Source: Planctomycetota bacterium (GTDB taxonomy: Bacteria > Planctomycetota > Phycisphaerae > UBA1845). From it: 64,000 nt of DNA. The translations under genes were made by a program, and so were the position numbers. Position 1 is the first letter of the stretch. Each line of letters opens with the position of its first letter. The notes under the pieces were generated by a model. The model had not been told where the DNA came from. It saw nothing but the letters and a program-made list of their open reading frames with translations, and did not search any database. The stretch is taken from the NCBI GenBank assembly GCA_024276605.1, contig JAJRWX010000085.1:1-64000 (forward strand), written 5' to 3'. This document shows, piece after piece, positions 1 to 8,301 of the stretch.

Positions 1-137
1 AGTCCCGATGTATCCCGACGTAAAGTCGGGATACATCGGGACTTACCCGTGTAGTTCCGGAGGCCGACACGGGCAAAAAAAACGTTGCCCATGCCACCCT
101 GGATGAACCCGAAAAATAAGCTGTGACACAGCACTAG
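1..137. repeat. Family A palindromic repeat (copy 1, cut by window edge)
   Basis: The copy starts inside the element. It shows the CCCGATGTATCCCGAC tip palindrome, the ACCCGTGT/ACACGGG arm, the A-tract followed by CGTTGCCCATGCCACCC, and the right end CTGTGACACAGCACTA. Similar copies lie at 6663-6769, 23121-23296 and 45390-45545. No coding capacity was seen, and it folds as one long hairpin. Confidence 0.8.
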
Positions 138-667
138 ACTTCACTGGCAAACACTCAAGTAATTGAACACCCAAGGCAAGGGCGGGAGTTTTGGTTTCGG
201 GTTGTGGACCCGCCACTCATCGAACGCACGAGCGCACGCTTTACTTTGGTTCGCTTGACGAACCCCCCGTAGTTACATTCGGATACTACCCCGTCCGTGT
301 AACGAATAGCCCATATATTATTATCTTTTTCGTTTACTCACTAGAGAATCAGTTTCGTGAGCTTGGGTAGAACAAATAGTGTGGTCCGAATAATAGCCTT
401 CATCACACGATATGAACTATACCATAATAGGTGTAGGTGTCAGTAAACGCCATATAGCATCGTCCGATATTATATAAGAAATAAATTGCGCATACTTTGC
501 GCCCCATAACTACAATTCAATCGTTGGAATCTTGTCGCATTGTTTCTACAATGGAACCCCTACAGTGCAGGCGCTTAGGGCCGCTATGGTTTATTTCCCC
601 GGCAGGATGCTGTCGCGCTAATGGCACTGTATTGATAAATGAACCGTTCCCTTACGAGGTTATCATT
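138..667. other. Intergenic region without a recognised gene
   Basis: No convincing reading frame was found here. The right half is AT-rich. A recombinase frame can be extended upstream to a TTG at 497, but the added residues do not look like recombinase sequence. An SD-like ACGAGG precedes the ATG at 668. Confidence 0.6.
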
Positions 668-1591
668 ATGCTTGTCGCGATGCGACCTTCCAAGCCCAAA
701 AGTAAACCTGCGCCGCTTGTGAAGCGCTTTCTGGATTACGTGTTCCTGGAATGCGGACTATCCGGAGAGACCGTGACAGCCTACCAGCACGACTTGCGCG
801 AATTTTGGAATTCTCTCGTAGACGCAGACGTCGAAGCCAGTGAAATTACCATCGAAGAAGTGCAGCGACACCTCATGCACTTACACGAGCGCGGACTTAA
901 GTTGTCTTCCATCGTTCGCCACTTCAATTCGATCAAGGTATTCCTGCGCTTTCTTAATAACGAACGCATACTACGACGCGACATTACCACCATCATGGAA
1001 TCGCCCAGGCGCTGGCAAACCATCCCACATACCATACGCTACGATCAGGTAGAGTCGCTCCTGCAAGCCCCCGATCCACGCGACGAATTCTATCTGCGCG
1101 ATCGCGCATTACTCGAACTCATGTACGCCACCGGAATGCGCGTGAGCGAAATCGTTTCTCTTACTATGGACAATATCAATCTCAAGCTAGCCTACCTCCG
1201 ATGTATGGGAAAAGGTCGCAAGGAACGCATCATTCCCATCGGTCGTCATGCCATCGATGCCATTGAACAATACGACGAAGGTCTTCGACCACGTCTCCTC
1301 GGCGAAAAACACACTACGGCTATCTTCCTCTCCAGAACCGGTCGGCCCCTTGATCGAACGAATATCTGGCGTCTGGTGCGAAAATACGCCGCTATAGCCG
1401 GGATTGAATATAACATTTCACCCCACACCCTAAGACATTGTTTTGCCACCCATCTACTCCACGGCGGTGCGGACTTGCGGGTAGTGCAAGAATTACTTGG
1501 CCATGCCGATGTCGTGACCACGCAGATTTATACCCACGTAAACGAAACCCAACTCCAACGCGTTCACGAAAAGTGTCATCCCCGACCATAG
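668..1591 (+). CDS. Tyrosine recombinase, XerC/XerD type
   Basis: 307-aa site-specific recombinase. The N-terminal half is a SAM-like core-binding domain (a helix near VKRFLDYVFLECGLS). The C-terminal half is the phage-integrase catalytic domain. The catalytic set is visible: Arg in ATGMRVSEI, Lys in GKGRKERIIPI, HxxR in PHTLRHCFATHL, His in LLGHADVVTT and the nucleophile Tyr in TQIYTHV. Length fits the Xer family, which resolves chromosome dimers, but XerC and XerD cannot be told apart here and no dif site was recognised. The ATG at 668 is preceded by ACGAGG at good spacing. Palindromic repeats begin about 50 bp downstream. Confidence 0.9.
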   Translation: MLVAMRPSKPKSKPAPLVKRFLDYVFLECGLSGETVTAYQHDLREFWNSLVDADVEASEITIEEVQRHLMHLHERGLKLSSIVRHFNSIKVFLRFLNNERILRRDITTIMESPRRWQTIPHTIRYDQVESLLQAPDPRDEFYLRDRALLELMYATGMRVSEIVSLTMDNINLKLAYLRCMGKGRKERIIPIGRHAIDAIEQYDEGLRPRLLGEKHTTAIFLSRTGRPLDRTNIWRLVRKYAAIAGIEYNISPHTLRHCFATHLLHGGADLRVVQELLGHADVVTTQIYTHVNETQLQRVHEKCHPRP

Positions 1592-1635
1592 GCGACCGGG
1601 TTGTGGTCGCGTACCATGCCAAAACGTGTGCTAGG

Positions 1636-1795
1636 CTCAAAAGTGTGCCATGCCCATCGGGTGCCTTACTCAAATGGGTACCTTACCCAAGTGGGTGCCA
1701 TGCCCAAGCCGAAGGCGCGGGCATGTATCATGCGTAAAACCGAAAGATTTTGGACATGGTCGCGCTTGACTTGACCATGCCACCCACCGCATGGC
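1636..1795. repeat. Family B repeat copy upstream of queF
   Basis: Contains several GGGTGCC/GGTACC-like units, the hairpin ATGCCCAAGCC-GAA-GGCGCGGGCATG, and a right end reading TGACCATGCCACCCA. A related copy in the same orientation lies at 2318-2465, so queF sits between two direct repeats. Single hairpins of this family recur near 7833, 47219, 47305 and 53048. Confidence 0.7.
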
Positions 1796-1932
1796 CGGCT
1801 GTTCATTATTTGAGGACCAATATTTATATTGCAGCTAGCCGTAGACGGAATACAATACCGATTGATCCAGCGCACGTGCGGGTGTCCAAACGCCATAGTC
1901 ATGACACAACAATGATGAAGGAAACGCAGGTC

Positions 1933-2307
1933 ATGAAAAATGATATGCTCATCGAAACATTCCCCAACCCGCACCCACTTAGGCCATATATCATCGAACA
2001 CGTAGTTCACGAGTTTACCAGCATGTGCCCCAAAACAGGTCAGCCCGACTTCGCACAACTGCGCATTCGATATATCGCCGGTGATTCATGTATCGAGTTG
2101 AAAAGCCTCAAACTCTATTTGCAACAATTCCGTTCGAAAGGCATTTTCTACGAAGACATTACCAACGTCATCCTCGACGACTTGGTCACCTCCATGAATC
2201 CGTCTTGGCTACAAATTCAATCCACCTGGAGCGTCCGAGGCGGAATCCATAGCGTCATTACCGCCCAGCACGGCCAAGCAGATCCCCTATCCGAACCGCG
2301 CCTGTAA
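1933..2307 (+). CDS. queF: NADPH-dependent 7-cyano-7-deazaguanine (preQ0) reductase QueF
   Basis: 124-aa short (unimodular, Bacillus-type) QueF, which reduces preQ0 to preQ1 in queuosine biosynthesis in the cytosol. The catalytic pair appears in CPKTGQPDF: the thioimide-forming Cys followed seven residues later by Asp. The family motif CIELKSLKLY follows, then the conserved FRSKGIFYED segment. The frame runs further upstream, but the extra residues come from a repeat. The ATG at 1933 is preceded by a GAAGGA ribosome-binding site, and MKNDMLIETF matches a normal QueF start. No other queuosine gene lies nearby. It is flanked by two family B repeats. Confidence 0.93.
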   Translation: MKNDMLIETFPNPHPLRPYIIEHVVHEFTSMCPKTGQPDFAQLRIRYIAGDSCIELKSLKLYLQQFRSKGIFYEDITNVILDDLVTSMNPSWLQIQSTWSVRGGIHSVITAQHGQADPLSEPRL

Positions 2308-2317
2308 AGAAGCGTTG

Positions 2318-2465
2318 GGTGTCATGCCGTCGAGTGTCATACTCAATCTGGTGCTTTGCCCAAGCCGTCGGGTGCCATGCCCAAAACGAAGGCGCGGGCA
2401 TGTATCATGTATGAATGCAATCGACTAAGACATGGCCGGGCTACGCTTGACCATACCACCCACCC
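2318..2465. repeat. Family B repeat copy downstream of queF
   Basis: Same order of blocks as the copy at 1636-1795: short GGTGC units, the hairpin TGCCCAAAACGAAGGCGCGGGCA, GTATCATG, then GACATGG...CTTGACCATACCACCC. It has diverged by scattered substitutions. Confidence 0.65.
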
Positions 2466-2468
2466 GCC

Positions 2469-2513
2469 GGGTGCCCCATGTCCTTTTGTTTGGACATGGG
2501 GAAGCCGATGATG
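2469..2513 (+). repeat. Family C single hairpin unit
   Basis: Hairpin CCCATGTCC/GGACATGGGG with the conserved tail (A)GCCGATGATG, matching one half of the two-unit elements at 29066-29186 and 47365-47483. Confidence 0.7.
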
Positions 2514-2576
2514 TACTGCAGTACCATTCCACGGGCAACACTTGTCATGACCACGACGACCCAAGACAAACCCAAC

Positions 2577-4448
2577 TCATAAATCATCTAACACTATTTT
2601 CAGTCGCTCAACTGCAGTCCTGGCTACATCATCATCAGGCGTCAGCATTAGCGCACGCTCAAACGCAGCCAGCGACTCCTTCACTCGACCCACATGCTCC
2701 AACGCCACCCCATAATTATATTCCATCTCCGCTCGAACCTGCGGCTCAATTGAATCACCTTTCTCCAATGCCAACGCTGCCTCATATTCAGCCACCGCCT
2801 CACCATACCGACCCTGCAAACTTAGCGCCTGCGCCAAATTATTTTGCGCCTCCATCGACGACGGATTCACTTCCACCGCATAAGCCAGGTATGGCGTCGC
2901 CTCCGCCAGATCACCCGCCTTCGCCGCAGCTACCCCCGCATTCATATAGGCCAGTGCATTCAAGCGAGCTTCATCATGCAATGGTAAGTGACAAACACCA
3001 GCCACCACCACACCCGCAAGCCCCGCCCCCCACAAACGCTTCGCACGTCCCGCTCGAACCCCTCGCACAACCCCCATCAGCCCCGCAGCCGCAAACGGAA
3101 TCATCAGTGGCACAAATGCATAACGGTATCGCGCTAAAACAAAAAACGCCGCCACAGCTACGATCATCACACCCATCAAAACGTAATAAATCCACAACTC
3201 ACGCCATCTCGATCTCGTCAACACGACTCCCATAGCCGCCAACGGCGCAAGTACCCCAAATTGCCACACGGTCCCTATCACCGCCAGCCCTGGTGAAACC
3301 CCCGCATGTACATACAAACTCTCAACATCCGCTACTTCATACCAGTTGACCACCATCAACAACTTCCGCCCCATGATCTTTAGCCATCGACCTGGATTCT
3401 CCCCAATCTCAGACCAAGCCCGCGACATCCAATACCTCGACACTTCCCGCATCGACAACGCTCGACCCTTCGCCCGCTCTGCGAGCAGCGTCGCATCGGC
3501 CCGCTCAAACTGCGGTGTTTCATGGCCACGAACCAACGGCTTATAGTAACCGTCCGCGTTAAGGCTATTACCAATATAGAAATTAGGCCCCGCCTGAAAT
3601 GTACTCAACGACCACGCACCACCCACCAAACGATTTCTCAAAGCCACCGGCCCCAATACCAGCATCATCCCCAATATAAAACAAGCTACCAGTACGCCGA
3701 CACGCAAGTAATGATGGTTGGCATAGCCATGATGGGTGGCATGGCCAAGCGCATCGCGGCCATGTGCGTACCGCTGCTTTCGACCACCCACCTCCGCACG
3801 CGCGACAACGAGTAACCAAACCAAGATAAAAGGCCACCAGGCAAACGCATTCTCTCGCGTTAAACACAACAACCCCAATACCAAACCCAGTGAAATTGAT
3901 CTGGCATAACTGATATAGCTATTTCGCAAGGACAAGAACCATACCAGCGCGCACACTAACACCCCAGCGAGTGATGTCTTTTGCATGATGGAGTCAAAGA
4001 AAATAGCCGGAGGGTAAAACGCCAACATCACACCGGCTATACATGCCGTCTTCACATCAAACAACCGCGCAGTAGCCAGATAAAGCAATAACACAGCCAG
4101 TGATCCCCAAAACGCTTGAACATATAGCATCCGATGCGGGTCAGGCCCCACGACTTTGGATATAACAGCCAAGGCGTACGGGTAGAGGGGTGCCTGATAA
4201 AACGGTTCGTTCCCCACCCAATCACCAGCCGCGATCATCCGCGACCAATCATGATAGCCTATAGCATCACCAACTAAGTGTCGTGATGTTGGCACTATTT
4301 TTGTCTTTTCGATGTGATATGTACGTACCAGTATCGCTAGGGTGCACACCAGCAATCCTACCCATAGCCTGGTTTGCGAACCCGTCGGTCGCGTACTGTT
4401 TATCGCGCCGCGTTTCGTATCTTGTTGATCTCCTGCTATTTCACGCAC
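2577..4448 (-). CDS. GT39-like membrane glycosyltransferase with C-terminal TPRs
   Basis: 623 aa. The N-terminal ~430 residues are a multi-pass membrane domain with about ten hydrophobic helices. The first periplasmic loop (GDAIGYHDWSRMI, then FYQAPLYPYALA) has the acidic and tyrosine pattern of ArnT/PMT-type GT-C glycosyltransferases, which transfer sugars from polyprenyl carriers at the outer face of the membrane. The C-terminal ~150 residues hold three or four TPR units (for example NNLAQALSLQGRYGEAVAEYEAALA). The substrate cannot be inferred. A His/Tyr-rich loop around residues 230-245 is encoded by DNA resembling the GGGTGGCATGG repeat arm. The gene stands alone. Confidence 0.8.
   Translation of the reverse strand: MREIAGDQQDTKRGAINSTRPTGSQTRLWVGLLVCTLAILVRTYHIEKTKIVPTSRHLVGDAIGYHDWSRMIAAGDWVGNEPFYQAPLYPYALAVISKVVGPDPHRMLYVQAFWGSLAVLLLYLATARLFDVKTACIAGVMLAFYPPAIFFDSIMQKTSLAGVLVCALVWFLSLRNSYISYARSISLGLVLGLLCLTRENAFAWWPFILVWLLVVARAEVGGRKQRYAHGRDALGHATHHGYANHHYLRVGVLVACFILGMMLVLGPVALRNRLVGGAWSLSTFQAGPNFYIGNSLNADGYYKPLVRGHETPQFERADATLLAERAKGRALSMREVSRYWMSRAWSEIGENPGRWLKIMGRKLLMVVNWYEVADVESLYVHAGVSPGLAVIGTVWQFGVLAPLAAMGVVLTRSRWRELWIYYVLMGVMIVAVAAFFVLARYRYAFVPLMIPFAAAGLMGVVRGVRAGRAKRLWGAGLAGVVVAGVCHLPLHDEARLNALAYMNAGVAAAKAGDLAEATPYLAYAVEVNPSSMEAQNNLAQALSLQGRYGEAVAEYEAALALEKGDSIEPQVRAEMEYNYGVALEHVGRVKESLAAFERALMLTPDDDVARTAVERLKIVLDDL
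3734..3765. repeat. Possible family D repeat remnant inside the GT39-like gene
   Basis: GGGTGGCATGGCCAAGCG followed by CGCGGCCATG resembles the start of the family D elements at 5317 and 33738 (GGGTGGCATGGGCAAGCG). It lies in frame within the coding region and encodes a His/Tyr-rich cytoplasmic or periplasmic loop. Confidence 0.4.
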
Positions 4449-4913
4449 AACCCCATTATTAGGGCAAGCTCTATTTTAATGTAGTTATCAGATAAACAGA
4501 ATTGCCAAGCGGCTCGATACGCATGTCGATTCAATGCCCTATAGATAAAAGCACAATCAATCACTACCGAGACCCCGAACGGCGTCTGAAGTCATATACA
4601 CATTTTATAATAATATAATATCATATATAGTAATACTTATGAACGTGAAGTTGCGACTTAGATAACTGATCCCTCAATCTTCACAGTACGATGGAGTGTA
4701 AGTTGTTTTCAAACTTAAATTGCCGAGCCAAAGTCAGAGCCGCATGGCGCCAGCCTGCGGTCATTTGGTGTCCGTCATGAAGTATGAGGAGCAGACAAAG
4801 TATGCCCAGAATTTTGAATCCATATCCTTCGTCGATTCCAAATCATCATCGCACTAAGAGAAACTCAACACATTATCCCGTCAACATGGCTATTTGACTA
4901 CGCGACCAGCGGA

Positions 4914-4929
4914 TGTTTCACGTGAAACA
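4914..4929. promoter_or_regulatory. parS: parS centromere site (perfect)
   Basis: TGTTTCACGTGAAACA is an exact 16-bp match to the widely conserved bacterial chromosomal parS, the ParB loading site. It lies 0.77 kb upstream of parB. Confidence 0.95.
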
Positions 4930-5236
4930 TTCATAGTGCTCTATCATTGCCTATATGAAGAGTGACACAGTCAAGGTTGTTACCCGTGTCGCCCCAATTA
5001 TTAGCTGCGACACAGCACCGCCAAGTGTTAATGTTGGATATGTGATCATTTGATTGAACAGCAAGATCCGTCATAGCCGTGATATTGTCATCATTGCTGG
5101 ATAGGGATTGAGTGGGTTATGCCCACCTCCTCGTGTGCGCCGAATTTGAGGCGTGTTGAAAACACCAGACAAGCTGGCTATGTGCGACCGAAGAAGATCA
5201 TTATTCTAGCGGACTCTTATCTTCTCAACACATGCA

Positions 5237-5252
5237 AGTTTCACGTGAAACA
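5237..5252. promoter_or_regulatory. parS: parS centromere site (one mismatch)
   Basis: AGTTTCACGTGAAACA matches the parS consensus at 15 of 16 positions and keeps the 14-bp core palindrome. It lies 308 bp downstream of the first site and 0.43 kb upstream of parB. Confidence 0.92.
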
Positions 5253-5316
5253 AAAATATCTATCGTGATTGTTGGCGCGTTTGCCGAGTGCAAGACAGAT
5301 TAGGCGGGCTTGAGTT

Positions 5317-5482
5317 GGGTGGCATGGACAAGCGTCGCGTTGAGGGGAGCGCGGATAAAACGAGGCGTAGGGGCGACGCTTGCCCGTGCTTTTCCTCGGT
5401 TGCGTCTTCACGGGCAAACGCCGCGCGTAGCATCCATTGGACATTCGACAGCCCGATTCCGCGTCGTTTGTCCATGCCACCC
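5317..5482. repeat. Family D palindromic repeat (copy 1)
   Basis: 166 bp with ends GGGTGGCATGG and CCATGCCACCC, plus internal arms GCGACGCTTGCCCGTGC and ACGGGCAAACGCCGCG. It is closely similar to 33738-33903, and the similarity extends outward into CAGATT(A/T)GGCGGG. It lies between the second parS and parB. Overlapping frames on both strands are repeat translations. Confidence 0.85.
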
Positions 5483-5684
5483 ACCCGCCAATTCTGTTTT
5501 GCACCCGGGTTTACACGAGTACGCGAGAGGCCAGCGTGTGGAATCCGCACTACCATGATACACTTGTGCGGAATATTCTCAAAAAAACATTTGCACAAAT
5601 CGCTAGTCTTAGGGTATGCTTTGCACGATCAGATGCTTGTAGTTCTGAGATCTAATAGAGTCATATCTACTCAAGGAGGAGGCT

Positions 5685-6665
5685 ATGTCCAAAGCTGCCA
5701 GAAGGCTCGGTCGAGGTATTCGTACCCTTATTTCTCCAACAGATCCGAATAGCCAAGTTCCTGAAAGCGTCGCCAATGCACCCGCATCATCCGACGTCGA
5801 TACACACAAGAGCGCTGATTCAGCGACATCCCATGAAGTTTCAGAAAAAGTATATTCTAGTCCGATAACTATTGATGTCACGTCCATACTCCCCAATCCT
5901 CATCAGCCACGTAGCACGATTCTACCAGATTCAGTATCCAATCTAGCTGTTTCGATTAAGACCAATGGGCTACTTCAGCCTATCACGGTTCGACCGGTCG
6001 ATGACAATCGGTTTGAGATCATCGCGGGTGAACGGCGATGGTCAGCTATCAAATCTCTCGGTTGGGAACAAGTGCCGGTCATTATTCGCCAGGCTAGCGA
6101 CCAGGAAATGCTCGAGTTAGCCCTGATCGAAAACATACATCGCGAAGACCTTAATGCCATCGAACGTGCTCGCGCCTACCGCGAATTTCGCGATCAATTC
6201 AATCTCAACGCCGAATCCGTCGCGCAGCGATTGGGTGAAGATCGAACCACCGTAACCAACTACCTTCGTTTACTCGATCTGCCCGACACTATTCAATCCA
6301 TGGTCGCTCAAGGTCAGCTATCCATGGGGCATGCGCGGTGCCTGTTGGGTGTTGCGGATGCCGAACATCGCCAACAATTAGCCGAGTCCGTCATCAATAA
6401 TCAATTATCCGTACGCGCGTTGGAGGAAATCGTTCGACGCGAGAAAACCCGGAGCCAGGATCAATCGACCGCGAGCGAGACTACGCCGCCGCCGGCATCA
6501 CCCCATCTCGAAGATGTGCAGCGACGATTCGAGGAGTCTCTCAAAACCAAAGTGCGCATTAAAGAGAGCAACAAGAAGGGCACGGGACGCATTACCATCG
6601 ACTATTTTTCGTTGGACGACTTCGATCGCATTGCCGGCAAACTCGGCGTTAGCCTAGATACCTAG
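5685..6665 (+). CDS. parB: Chromosome partitioning protein ParB
   Basis: 326-aa ParB/Spo0J, a CTP-dependent DNA clamp that loads at parS and organises the origin region. Visible features: the N-terminal basic start (KAARRLGRGIRTLI), the ParB/Srx domain with GERRW in the CTP-binding region (about residues 105-115), ENIHREDLNAIERA, the helix-turn-helix around VAQRLGEDRTTVTNYLRLLDLP, and a C-terminal dimerisation segment. A strong AAGGAGGAGG precedes the ATG. No parA/soj lies beside it, which is unusual. The TAG stop is the first three bases of a family A repeat end, so the repeat may have set the present C-terminus. Confidence 0.95.
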   Translation: MSKAARRLGRGIRTLISPTDPNSQVPESVANAPASSDVDTHKSADSATSHEVSEKVYSSPITIDVTSILPNPHQPRSTILPDSVSNLAVSIKTNGLLQPITVRPVDDNRFEIIAGERRWSAIKSLGWEQVPVIIRQASDQEMLELALIENIHREDLNAIERARAYREFRDQFNLNAESVAQRLGEDRTTVTNYLRLLDLPDTIQSMVAQGQLSMGHARCLLGVADAEHRQQLAESVINNQLSVRALEEIVRREKTRSQDQSTASETTPPPASPHLEDVQRRFEESLKTKVRIKESNKKGTGRITIDYFSLDDFDRIAGKLGVSLDT

Positions 6666-6769
6666 TGCTGTGTCACAGTTAAGAATTCGGGTGGCATGGG
6701 TAATCCCGTGTAGTTCCGGAGGTCGACACGGGCAAAAAAAACGTTGCCCATGCCACCCTATCAGCACTA
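6663..6769. repeat. Family A palindromic repeat (short copy) overlapping the parB stop
   Basis: Bounded by TAGTGCTG (6663-6670) and CAGCACTA (6762-6769), a perfect 8-bp inverted repeat. Inside are GGGTGGCATGGG and CCCATGCCACCC arms and the ACACGGGC block. The ATGTATCCCGAC tip palindrome of the longer copies is absent. Confidence 0.85.
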
Positions 6770-6825
6770 CGGTGACATGCACATGTCACTTAAAAATACG
6801 GGCTATGATGAGAAGGTGTAGACCA

Positions 6826-7443
6826 TCATGCACGATTGGCTATGGTTTGTATGTCCTGCCAATCTGCAGGTGTGTTGACATTTTTAAGTGATATATCGCA
6901 GGCTTCTTTTGGTGTCATAGAAGTGGCATCTAAAATCCTTGCTCCGCATGCGTGCACGAAGTCCATCGCGCGAAAATTGCCACGTGCCAACTGCGCCATA
7001 AGAATAGCCAGCGTACTCATGCGATAGACGGCTAAGAGAGGGTACACGTTATCTTCATATTGCGGGACGACAGCCGGCGCGTCACCTAGTGTATCAATCA
7101 GGGATTCCAAGAAGCTCGCTTGGACTAAGGGATGATCACAGGCGGCTACGACCACAACGTCACAAGTAGGCGATAGCAAAGTCATACCAGCAGCTATCCC
7201 GGCCAGGGGACCGGCATGTTGTGGGTTGTCGAAGCTATATCGAACTGACGTGGATAGGGTGGGTAGCGCAACACCGCGTCGCGTAGCCACCACGATGTCC
7301 GAAGTGACGCAGAAAACCGTATCGACGACGCGCTCAAGAATCGTTTGCCCACTTAGCTCTAGCCATACCTTGGACTGCCCCATTCGCCGACTATCGCCAC
7401 CACACAATACCAGCCCGCCAATGTTGAGAGTGGTCGTTTTCAT
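6826..7443 (-). CDS. mobA: Molybdenum cofactor guanylyltransferase MobA
   Basis: 205 aa. MobA attaches GMP to molybdopterin to make the bis-MGD cofactor in the cytosol. The signature LVLCGGDSRRMGQSK near residues 12-25 is the GTP-binding nucleotidyltransferase motif (LxGGxSxRMGxxK). It is followed by PLAGIAAGM and the metal-binding region VVAACDHPLV, where the usual CDMP motif is replaced by ACDHP. Length is normal. It is convergent with parB, separated by the family A repeat, and no other molybdenum cofactor gene is present. Confidence 0.9.
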   Translation of the reverse strand: MKTTTLNIGGLVLCGGDSRRMGQSKVWLELSGQTILERVVDTVFCVTSDIVVATRRGVALPTLSTSVRYSFDNPQHAGPLAGIAAGMTLLSPTCDVVVVAACDHPLVQASFLESLIDTLGDAPAVVPQYEDNVYPLLAVYRMSTLAILMAQLARGNFRAMDFVHACGARILDATSMTPKEACDISLKNVNTPADWQDIQTIANRA

Positions 7444-7565
7444 ATTTCACCGTGCTGCATGGTAGTCGTAATTAGCCAAGTTGACATGCGTATAATCGTT
7501 ACTCAAGCCGCTTTTCGGACGCTCCGATAAACCCGTAGCGAAATGATTCTCTTATGGAGCTAACA

Positions 7566-7736
7566 ATGAAAACTCATCACACACGAACATTGAGCGTAGC
7601 CATTGTCGCCCTGATGGCGATATCGATGACCGGATGCACGTCTCGTATTATCAGCAATGCCGCCCTACGCAGCGTAAGCACGTTCTTTACCGGCGTGGTA
7701 AATGACAGCGTCAATGCGGTGATCAACACCGGCTGA
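7566..7736 (+). CDS. Small predicted lipoprotein
   Basis: 56 aa. MKTHHTRTLSVAIVALMAISMTGC is a short basic region, a hydrophobic helix and a lipobox-like SMTGC, so the mature protein should be an acylated peptide of about 35 residues. The mature part (TSRIISNAALRSVSTFF...) is not recognised. TGGAG precedes the ATG at 7566 at suitable spacing. A second small lipoprotein of similar design lies at 40362. Confidence 0.65.
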   Translation: MKTHHTRTLSVAIVALMAISMTGCTSRIISNAALRSVSTFFTGVVNDSVNAVINTG

Positions 7737-7832
7737 TCACACCTTGCATCAGCGCCTACCGCAATAGATGTTAGCATACCCCAGCGCGATGTGTGCACTG
7801 CCTAAGTGCCATAACATTGCATCTTTGTTCTA

Positions 7833-7866
7833 ACATGCCCGCGCCTAGGGGTTTGGGCATGCCACC
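7833..7866. repeat. Family B hairpin, interrupted by a 325-bp element
   Basis: CATGCCCGCGCC-TAGGGG-TTTGGGCATG hairpin followed by CCACC, at which point the element at 7867 begins. The interrupted sequence resumes at 8192 with a duplicated CATGCCACC. Confidence 0.7.
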
Positions 7867-8191
7867 CAACGCCGTTAACTAAATTGGAGCTTCTTGCGTT
7901 CCAAACGCTGCATTTACCGCTATTTTGCGACGTAGTTAGGTTGCGCAAGTTGCCGACAATCGGAATCGAAAACCCTGTTTTTTCAGGGGTTTCGTTGGCT
8001 CCTCTACACGAATTCCTGACGATCTGGGTCGAGAATCTCCAAGTTTGTTCGCAGGAACAAGCGAGTTTCCACATAATTCTGCAATCTTCTACTGACTCTA
8101 TGCTCGAAAATGCGCAGGCTATCTTCATCCATAAGTCGTTGTACAAAAAATAGTTACATCAGTATTAATCACCATATAGTTCACGGCGTTG
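7867..8191. mobile_element. MITE-like element with 15-bp inverted ends and 9-bp target duplication
   Basis: The left end CAACGCCGTTAACTA (7867-7881) and the right end TAGTTCACGGCGTTG (8177-8191) are inverted repeats matching at 14 of 15 positions. The element is flanked immediately by the identical 9-bp CATGCCACC at 7858-7866 and 8192-8200, the pattern left by a DDE transposase. The interior holds hairpins at 7969-7992 (CCCTG/CAGGG) and 8044-8060 (TTGTTC/GAACAA). Weak frames exist on both strands (89 and 114 codons), but neither resembles a transposase, so it is called non-autonomous. Confidence 0.85.
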
Positions 8192-8243
8192 CATGCCACC
8201 CTCCATCCACGCGCGTAGTGTCTTGGATTTGGCACTTAGAGTA

Positions 8244-8288
8244 CATCATCGGCTCCCCCATGTCCAAAAAGAAGGACATGGGCCATCC
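8244..8288 (-). repeat. Family C single hairpin unit
   Basis: ATCATCGGCTCCCCC followed by the hairpin CCATGTCC/GGACATGG and GGCCATCC. This is the inverse orientation of the unit at 2469 and matches the right half of the element at 47365-47483. Confidence 0.75.
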
Positions 8289-8301
8289 GTCTACCAATTT
8301 G

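Larger units (their letters stand above)
4449..5316. other. Gene-free region carrying two parS sites
   Basis: No open reading frame is supported here. An AT-rich tract lies near 4595-4640. A decayed family A right end is visible around 4998-5016 (AGCTGCGACACAGCAC). No DnaA box (TTATNCACA) was found, so this is not called an origin. Confidence 0.6.

Noticed and set aside
2432-3235. 267-codon Pro/His-rich open frame on the plus strand
   Set aside because: It is the antisense of the TPR and membrane segments of the GT39-like gene. The Pro/His bias is a by-product of that coding sequence.
4449-5684. Possible replication origin near parS
   Set aside because: There is an AT-rich stretch and two parS sites, but no DnaA-box cluster and no dnaA or dnaN. 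parS sites alone do not define oriC.
5288-5752. 154-codon plus-strand frame before parB
   Set aside because: It is translated from the family D repeat and overlaps the parB start in another frame. parB has a strong SD and a family-typical start.
7884-8153. 89-codon plus-strand and 114-codon minus-strand frames
   Set aside because: Both lie inside the 325-bp MITE-like element, have no recognisable protein features and are interrupted by hairpins.
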